Assembly: GCA_905116865.2 (NCBI GenBank)
Contig: CAJHNH020006634.1
Span: 186,001 to 250,000 of the forward strand
Direction of reading: 5' to 3'
Source of the DNA: Candidula unifasciata
Taxonomy: Eukaryota > Mollusca > Gastropoda > Stylommatophora > Geomitridae
DNA: 64,000 bases
Shown here: one piece after another, positions 50,119 to 64,000 of the stretch
How the letters are laid out: each line of letters starts with the position of its first letter
Numbering within the stretch: position 1 is the first letter of the stretch
The notes under the pieces: generated by a model
What the model was told of the DNA's origin: nothing
Database searches by the model: none
What the model saw: the letters and a program-made list of their open reading frames with translations, nothing else
Program-made: the position numbers and the translations under genes

Positions 50119-50290
50119 TCACAGCACTCGGGACATTCCCATAAGCGCTCGGTACCTCTCTTCAGCAGCAAGCACATAGTTCTAATTCTGATGGTACCAT
50201 TAACTGCTTGACTGCATATTCGTCTCGTGTTTCGCTTGAGCGTTGATCCCCTGGTGACTCCTCGCAGCACCATTCTCCTCAGATTGTGAT
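50119..50290 (-). mobile_element. LINE 3' fragment, right arm of an inverted junction
   Basis: Minus strand: VLRGVTRGSTLKRNTRRICS then GTERLWECPECCDV. It meets the plus-oriented copy near 50118. Confidence 0.65.
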
Positions 50291-50299
50291 GATCCTTCT

Positions 50300-51208
50300 A
50301 TGCCCCCTCACTGCTCACTCGCCCCCACACTGCTCACTCGTCCCCTCACTGCTCACTCGCCGCCACACTGCTCACTCGCCGCCACACTGCTCACTCGCCG
50401 CCACACTGCTCACTCGCCGCCACACTGCTCACTCGTCTCCACACTGCTCACTCGTCTCCACACTGCTCACTCGTCTCCACACTGCTCACTCGCCGCCACA
50501 CTGCTCACTCGCCGCCACACTGCTCACTCGCCGCCACACTGCTCACTCGCCGCCACACTGCTCACTCGTCGCCACACTGCTCACTCGCCGCCACACTGCT
50601 CACTCGTCTCCACACTGCTCACTCGCCGCCACACTGCTCACTCGCCGCCACACTGCTCACTCGTCTCCACACTGCTCACTCGCCGCCACACTGCTCACTC
50701 GTCTCCACACACACTGTCTCACTCGTCTCCACACTGCTCACTCGTCTCCACACTGCTCACTCGCCGCCACACTGCTCACTCGCCGCCACACTGCTCACTC
50801 GTCTCCACACTGCTCACTCGTCTCCACACTGCTCACTCGTCTCCACACTGCTCACTCGTCTCCACACTGCTCATTCGTCTCCACACTGCTCACTCGTCTC
50901 CACACTGCTCACTCGTCTCCACACTGCTCACTCGTCTCCACACTGCTCACTCGTCTCCACACTGCTCACTCGTCTCCACACTGCTCATTCGTCTCCACAC
51001 TGCTCACTCGTCTCCACACTGCCCATTCGTCTCCACACTGCTCACTCGTCTCCACACTGCTCACTCGCCGCCACACTGCTCACTCGCCGCCACACTGCTC
51101 ACTCGCCGCCACACTGCTCATTCGTCTCCACACTGCTCACTCGCCGCCACACTGCTCACTCGTCTCCACACTGCTCACTCGTCTCCACACTGCTCACTCG
51201 CCTGCAGA
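50300..51208. repeat. 19 bp minisatellite, about 48 copies, two unit types
   Basis: Unit cactgctcactcgtctcca or cactgctcactcgccgcca; a few copies have attcg or cccatt. The two types form runs. With a 19 bp unit the frame cycles every 57 bp, and a 530-codon frame runs through into the Penelope-like RT. Confidence 0.96.
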
Positions 51209-52575
51209 GGGCCCTTACAACATGTTATAAAGAACCTTTTCCTGATAGACGTATACTCCCTCTATACGTCTATTCCTCACTCTGATGGTCTTAGAGCACT
51301 CCAGTTCTTTTTGCACAGAAGGTCCAACCCGATCATCCCTACTGCAGTTCTTGTACGCCTTGCCGAACTGGTAATGACCCTTAACTCTTTTGAGTTCAAT
51401 TGTGAGTATTTTGACCAGATCAGTGGGGTCGCGATGGGCACCAAGATGGGTCCCAGTTACGCGTGCCTCTTTATGGGCCACCTGGAATACGAGGTCAGTT
51501 TATCATACCCGGGCAATTTTCCGGAGGTGTATAGGAGATACATAGATGATGGCGTTGGTATCACCGAAATGTCCATAGTTGATCTTGACCAGTTTATTAC
51601 TTACATCAACAATTTCAATCCGGCTATCAAATTCACCTCACTGATCTCCACCACTTCAGTAAACTTTCTTGACATCACTGTTAGCATCGATACAAACCCA
51701 CGGATTCTCACAGTTATCTCCTCTATATGTCTTTTCACCCACTACCGTGAAAAAATTCTATTCCGTATTCACAGCTCCTTCGATTGCGCAGGTTATGCTC
51801 TGATGATTCTGACTTTTTTGATAAATCAGTTGAACTTCTTGAATTCTTCCGTGCCCGTTTCTATCCGGAACACATTTTACAATGGGCGCTAAATAAAGTT
51901 TTGGCAATCACCAGGAGAGATGCTTTCCTTACCAAACGTAATTCTACCAGTGATGGACCCAAATTGATTTTGACTTTTCACCCTAATAATGTGGTTGCTT
52001 CCAGAGTATTCTTTCGTCATTTGAACATTCTCCGCTCTGATCCGGACACCAAGATTATCTTTAGTGAGAAACCTGGATTAATTTATAGACGAGACCGCAA
52101 CCTCAAAGACATACTTGTCCGAAGCCGACTTCCACCGATCCACACAGCACTTCCTTTTGGGACTACTGAATGCTCACGCAGCACGTGTAAGACATGTCCT
52201 TTTGTTGTCCAGACTTCTTCGGTCAGTTTCTTTAATGGTTCTTTCCAAATTAGGGAACCTTTCACTTGCGAATCCCGCAACGTAATTTATGCAATTGTCT
52301 GCAAACGATGCTGCAAGGTATACATTGGGGAAACTGGCAGGAAGCTAGCTGATCGTTTCCGGGAACACCTCTCTGATATTGACAAGAAAACACTTAAACC
52401 AACCCCTCTCCATTTTAATAGCTCTGACCACAGAGGTAAAGATGTTATTTCTGTCACAGCATTAAAATCTTGTTCTGGCGATCATACTAAGCGCCTCGCT
52501 TTCGAAAATCGCCTCATCCACAGCTTAGGCGTTCTTAGTCCAGGTGGTATCATTATCCAACATACCTTTATCTAA
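51209..52575 (+). mobile_element. Penelope-like retroelement, RT and GIY-YIG endonuclease
   Basis: Two overlapping frames. The first (to 51892) is a reverse transcriptase with VYSLYTSIPHSDGL, GVAMGTKMGPSYACLFMGHL and the catalytic YIDD box in YRRYIDDGVG. The second (51784-52575) continues in another frame with RRLCSDDSDF, typical of Penelope-like RT thumbs, then a CxxxxCxxC cysteine cluster (CSRSTCKTC) and a GIY-YIG endonuclease (NVIYAIVCKRC, KVYIGETGRKLADRFREH), ending at TAA. RT followed by a C-terminal GIY-YIG domain defines endonuclease-bearing Penelope-like elements. The N-terminal part is missing and at least one frameshift separates the two halves, so it is inactive as read. A 19 bp minisatellite abuts its left side. 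Confidence 0.92.
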
Positions 52576-53240
52576 ATAGTTCTACTCTTATCACATTTCA
52601 AATGTTAATTCTTTTCTTTTCTTTCATATTATTACTTTATTCTATTTCTTATCAATATCATTTATGTATCATTAACATTTGTATTTCTTTTATTCCCAGT
52701 ATCATATTATATATTAACTATACTACTGTTTATTATTTTTGTGTGACTATATTTTATTACCATCGTTTATTCTATTTTATTTCATTTATTCCGCATCACA
52801 TTTTTTTAAACGTTGCTCACGTCACCCCTTAGAGATCTACATACTCATCTGCTCGTTTGTGTAGTTCTTATGTTTGAAAAAGGCTGCCCGGCCGAAACGT
52901 TCCGTTGTGTTGTTTTGTTCACGTTTTTCTGCTTCCCCATTTTGTTGAGCATTTTAGTCAAATTTCTCTGGAATTCCTTGTATAAGCTTGACTGCAGTCA
53001 CCCCTATATTTTCACCATATATGAAGAACCAACCAGTTTATATGTCTGCTTATTTCCTTATACACCGGCATCGCCTAGAGAAAATATCCACAGGTCACTA
53101 ACTAGCCGTCAACTGTATGCTGACAACAGAGACGCAATCTGGCCTGTTCCAATCACAATGAAGACAAAACTGTATTGTACACAAGAGGATATGGACTGCA
53201 CGATAGCTTTCATAAAGGCTACCGGCCTCCTGATATAAGT
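52576..53240 (+). other. Probable 3' region of the Penelope-like element
   Basis: AT-rich run to about 52830, then a higher-complexity stretch with ggctgcccggccgaaacgtt at 52874-52893. A short stem followed by CGAAACGT recalls the 3' ends of Penelope-like elements, which carry hammerhead-ribozyme-like motifs. The element boundary cannot be placed. Confidence 0.35.
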
Positions 53241-53439
53241 TTTCTGACAGAAGGATCGAAGAAGAAGAAGAAGACTAACTACCCAGGACTTTTGAAGCGA
53301 GCATGTACAGTATTTCAGCTGTTTATATTTCTTCTCAATTTTTTTATTCACTTTCTTATTTATGTTCCATATTTCCGTTTACAAGTTCCAAGCTTTGTCT
53401 GCACATGAGCTCGTTGTCTTGTCCACTGAGTTTGTGTTG

Positions 53440-53880
53440 TAATTAGTCTTCTTCCATTACCTTCTATCCCCCAGTGAAGCATAGGCTCTCAACTCAAGCC
53501 AAGTCATTTTATCCTTTGCTGTTGCACGCAGCTCTCCAGATTTGGAGAAGGTGTTGGCTCACCCCACATCGTCCCCAATCTCTTTAACTGTGCCCTCTTT
53601 CCAAGCGTTTTTTTTGGTCTGCCTTTATTTCAGTGACACTGCCAGTTCCACTGCAAAGACATTCTAGTTACTATTGTTCACATGTTTTCTCAACATGTGT
53701 CCAACACCAGCATCTTTTCTTCACCTAATGGTCCACTGTAACTTGTTTTATCCTCCTCCAAAGCTCAACATAAGTGATTCTATCATACCATTTAATATCC
53801 TTCTACACAGGCACCAGGTAATGAATGTTCAGTTTATTAGTAATTTCTTGCCTCTTATATCAGTATTTTAATATCCTTAT
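53440..53880 (-). mobile_element. Possible LINE tail fragment
   Basis: High-complexity sequence resembling 61730-61930 and 63660-63960 in wording (ctccagatttggagaaggtg, caccccacatcgtccc). Degraded in all frames. Assigned by resemblance only. Confidence 0.3.
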
Positions 53881-54494
53881 CAGTTCCCACATCTTTACCT
53901 ATATTACTGCCTAAATATGGTGTATGACTTCACATCTTAAAATGGAACATCATAAAGGGAAACTAACTGTAGTTATTATTTCGTTGGTACAAACTTTGAT
54001 TGAAATGTTCGGCTGTATTTGTGGACATCCTTTTTATTCCCTCTGTTGAGCTTTAGTTTTTGTTGTACTCAGTACACCTTGATAAATTGTCTAACAAAAC
54101 CTCCCATCCTTTCAGTGAATTTAATTACTCTTTGTCTCCCTGTATGTCTTCTTCGCTTATCCAAGGATGTACATATGAGCCCGTTTCAACATAGCTGCGA
54201 CACCTTTCAGGAGACATATCCAACATCTGCTGCCTGAGTTACTTTACTAGTTAGTTTAATGGGACACTGCAGTCTCTTGTCATGTGGTAAGCATTGTTTC
54301 CTAGTCAACAGGTGGCGCCATCTGTCATGCCAATTCACAGCAGGCATGCAATGCTGGTCAGCCCTCAAGAGAAGGCAGGAGCAGAACATGAGCATTCTCC
54401 ATCTCCTAAGGAGTCTCTCATAATTCTCTTGTGCTTCTGTACTAGGAGGTTCCCCCCAAGGAATTGTCACGTCCTCACAAATTTAAAAAAAAAA

Positions 54495-54765
54495 TGTTCA
54501 CCAGCTGTAAACTTCTCTGCTTGATTGTTCGCCCACTTCTGGACTGCAGTCCTGTTCCAGAACCTGAGTGTTGCGAGTGCATCCGTTTTACAGATCTGAC
54601 TCATTTGTATGCAGACTGCTGGTTCCTTGCCTCTCAGGCAGATGCACTCCGACTTTGAAGGAAGCTCCCAATTATTCGACTCTTACGACGTGCTTTTGGG
54701 TAGGCAGTGGTTCTATTCTTGTTTTCTCTATAATAGGGCCCCATAACCCACACGAGGAAAACCTC
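54495..54765 (+). repeat. DR1 near complete copy
   Basis: From gttcaccagctgtaaac through gttccagaacctgagtgttg, ggcagatgcactccgacttt and ctcttacgacgtgcttttgg to ggccccataacccacacg. Very similar to the copy at 13258. Confidence 0.75.
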
Positions 54766-54867
54766 ACTTTAGAAGCCAACAGACCTCGAATTATGATCAT
54801 GTACACAACAAAACATGAAAGCGTTATCAAGATTATACAAATCTCATGCAATAACTTCAAAATAATT

Positions 54868-55150
54868 ATTTTTTTGTGTTCATTGGTGATAAACTCCAGA
54901 GTAACATTTCTGGTTGGTTGTACACTTCAGTCTTATTTCACAACTTGAATTTTGCATGCACATCCATTTTACAGATCTAATTTACCTTACCTGTATGCAT
55001 GCTGTTGGTTCCATGCCTCTTAACTAATTGCACTTCAATATCAAATGAAAAACCTCTTGTAAGTTGCCTTTAGGACATACTTGTTAGTGGGGCAGTGGGG
55101 TCTATTCTTTTCCCCTAAAAATGGGAACTAGACAAGGAAACTTAAAGATA
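54868..55150 (+). repeat. DR1 copy, diverged
   Basis: Second copy shortly after the previous one: gttcattggtgataaac, tgcacatccattttacag, tgttggttccatgcctctta. Confidence 0.6.
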
Positions 55151-55159
55151 CAAATTCTT

Positions 55160-56230
55160 CCCATGCGCGGGTGCCAGGGACTCATTTGGGGAAAAATATG
55201 AATCAACTGCTAACAAGTGTAAGAGGCGACTAATTAGTTTTGTGGAAATGGGATGGGTTGGTTGAAAAAAGTTCAGATTTCACATCCTGGCTGTAAACCA
55301 AAACAAACATCCTTCTAAGGACAAACACTAAAGCAAAAAATGTATTTTAAAATAATTTTAATGACCTCTGACTTATGCAAGAACACACAACAACGAGTTG
55401 GACATGTGAAGAAACAAAACAAGGATGCAAAAAGAAATTTAATTTCAATACTCTATGAAAATTTTGGTAAAAATGTCAAGATAAACAGATCTCACTTCTA
55501 CAGTCTATGGTTAAGAGTAGAAACCAAACGTGGCTAACGTCAGTGACGAATTAAATGTCTAGGATTTCATTTTGCCATAACTAAGTGATCAATGTATGAG
55601 ATGATGTGACAACGCCCTTTTCTCTCACTCTTAAAATCCTTCACACTTCTGAAGGTAACAATTTTACAACATGATGTGACATCATCATCAATCAGGTGCC
55701 ATCCCCACAATGAAGGTTGGCTGCAATGTATCTCCAACAGGCTCTGTCTCTTGCTGTGGCTGTACCCAGACTGCTGTTCATCCGTCTCTCAACTCTGTGC
55801 TCCCACTGTTGTGATATAACCATAGTGTAAAATGGCTTCAGACTTTGCAGCCAGTTACGCTCCACAAGTGGCTTCCCTGTAAGTCTTCTTCTTCGCACAC
55901 CAAGGATGTACATGTTTTGTGCCCGTTTAAAACATGGCTGCGACACCTTTCAGGAGACATAAGTCTTCACCACCATTAGCCAGTTACGCTCCACAAGTGG
56001 CTTCCCCTACTAAACCCCAGGCGATGGTAAATTGCTGCATGACAGCTCTGTTTGCCGATGTGACGTCATGACAAAGTTCAAAGTGACAAAAACTGTTGGT
56101 AATACGACAGTCACCTAAGCACCACTGCAACAACTTTCACCTTGGTCAATTTTCAGAAAAGACTTTTTACAAAACAAACATCTAGCATTCAAGTGACTTT
56201 GGCTTAGTGCCAACAAAATGTCTGCACTCG
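55160..56230. other. Intergenic, between the Penelope element and hnRNP L
   Basis: No gene seen. 55876-55965 repeats part of 54140-54225 (cgacacctttcaggagacat), and the phrase tacgctccacaagtggcttc occurs twice (55855 and 55985). Confidence 0.45.
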
Positions 56231-56234
56231 CTAC

Positions 56235-56435
56235 AGAATGTCCAACAATCCAAACAGATTTACCTGCCCGGACCAACAATCTATCCAACACAGATTTACT
56301 TGCCTGGACCATGTCAAAAAATCCATCCAACACAAACAGATTTACCTGCCTGGACCATGTCCAACAATCCATCCAACAAAACCAGATTTACCTGCCTGGA
56401 CCATGTCCAACAATCCATCTAACACAAACATCCAT
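56235..56435. repeat. ~47 bp tandem repeat, 4 copies
   Basis: Unit parts acagatttacctgcctggac and catgtccaacaatccatcc. Downstream of hnRNP L. Confidence 0.88.
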
Positions 56436-56439
56436 TCAC

Positions 56440-56817
56440 ATTCCCGTTACCCCCTCAGGGTTGCTACCTAGTCTGACACCACAAAATTGAGAAAACATTC
56501 AATGCAGATGGCAGGCCCACCCAAAACATTGTTGAACCTCCTACAACTGGGGCAGCTGGTGTAACCTGCAGGCCTTTGCATGTAAGGAATGCACAGATAT
56601 GAAGCAATGTAAAACAAACAAAGCTGACCAACAATGTGAATACAGTGGATAAATGAATAACATGAGATATTCGGTATTGAAAATCATTAATAAAAAAACA
56701 AACAAAAAAGACAAGACACGAGCAATCTCCTGCCACACAAAACACAACGATACACAAATTATGAGAAAACAGAAGAGACGCTTGCAACGGGCAGTACATT
56801 TCCTTCCAATGAAATGA
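56440..56817 (-). other. Probable hnRNP L 3' UTR region
   Basis: Directly downstream (minus strand) of the hnRNP L stop codon. No tandem repeat or further exon is seen. Confidence 0.4.
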
Positions 56818-63490
<6,673 letters not shown>

Positions 63491-63659
63491 CTGGAAAAAA
63501 AAATTATAATCAAACAATTGAACATGGCAACTACAGCAATAACAGGGTTAAGCTTCCTAAGAATGAGAAGTTTTAGTTATTTTACTCACTACCTGACCGC
63601 CCACAACACACACAGCAAAGTCAGAATCATATTACTGAGTTGAGTATCAAAGTTTTGCA

Positions 63660-63970
63660 CCAAATTGTTGTTTTTGCTCTTTATCACTCAATGGAGTGCA
63701 GAATCTCAAACAACTCAGGCCAAGTCGTCCATCCTTTAGCTTCATACACAGCTCACCCCAAGTCCTCCAAATCTTGTTTTGGTTTTGCCTTTATTGCTCT
63801 GAGTTTGAGGGTTGCAGCTACAGGATAGTCACTTAGGTTTTCTCCATGTGTGTCCTATCCCATGCCGGCATCTTTCCCTTACCTCTTGATTCAGTGGAAT
63901 TAGTATAGTTCTCCCTGAAAGCTTAACACGAGTAATTCTGTCTGAACATTTGAGATCTGGATATTTCGGG
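63660..63970 (-). mobile_element. Possible LINE tail fragment, right edge
   Basis: Shares phrases with 53440-53880 (aactcaagccaagtc / aactcaggccaagtc, cagctc, caccccaag). No open frame. It lies in the hnRNP L intron that leaves the window. Confidence 0.3.
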
Positions 63971-64000
63971 TCATAAAACCCCAGCACAAACACAAAAACC

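Noticed and set aside
50300..51892. 530-codon open frame
   Set aside because: Its first ~305 codons are only the 19 bp minisatellite read in three cycling frames. The rest is the Penelope-like RT. Not a host gene.

Overview
The window looks like nuclear DNA of a lophotrochozoan animal, most probably a gastropod mollusc. Genes are split into short exons with GT-AG introns. The protein fragments are animal housekeeping types, an 18S rDNA piece has animal character, and minisatellites, poly(C) runs, tRNA-derived SINEs and decayed LINEs fill the rest. The taxon call is inference; no species marker was identified.

Three host genes are supported. (1) WDR26 (CTLH/GID ubiquitin-ligase subunit) lies on the minus strand from 33125 down to 7563. 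All 13 coding exons join in phase into 581 codons, with an ETS/CRE promoter motif upstream and a poly(A) signal downstream. (2) A small SAM-domain gene lies on the plus strand (37697-49511) and resembles the C-terminal SAM region of SAMD15. It has two candidate alternative last exons. (3) The last five coding exons of an hnRNP L/LL gene lie on the minus strand (63490-56818), covering RRM3 and RRM4; its 5' part is outside the window.

The rest is repeats and mobile elements. About 30 different minisatellites (units 15-94 bp) cover roughly a fifth of the window by a hand tally. Mobile elements are a LINE family with RNase H (many broken copies), a second LINE type, a Penelope-like element with RT and GIY-YIG endonuclease, a Tigger/pogo element with TA duplications, a deleted piggyBac element with TTAA duplications, two tRNA-derived SINE families, and several unnamed dispersed repeats (DR1-DR4 here). 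A roughly 530 bp 18S rRNA fragment with some probable external spacer sits in a WDR26 intron.

The most interesting theme is where the minisatellites come from. One in WDR26 is built from an exon-intron junction, so each 50 bp unit carries the end of an exon, a splice donor and often an acceptor, and can be read as an in-frame 9-codon cassette. Another is an in-frame expansion of a LINE coding segment, and a third an expansion inside the dispersed repeat DR1. Several other arrays start directly downstream of WDR26 splice donors. Most long reading frames in the window are by-products of these arrays and are not genes.
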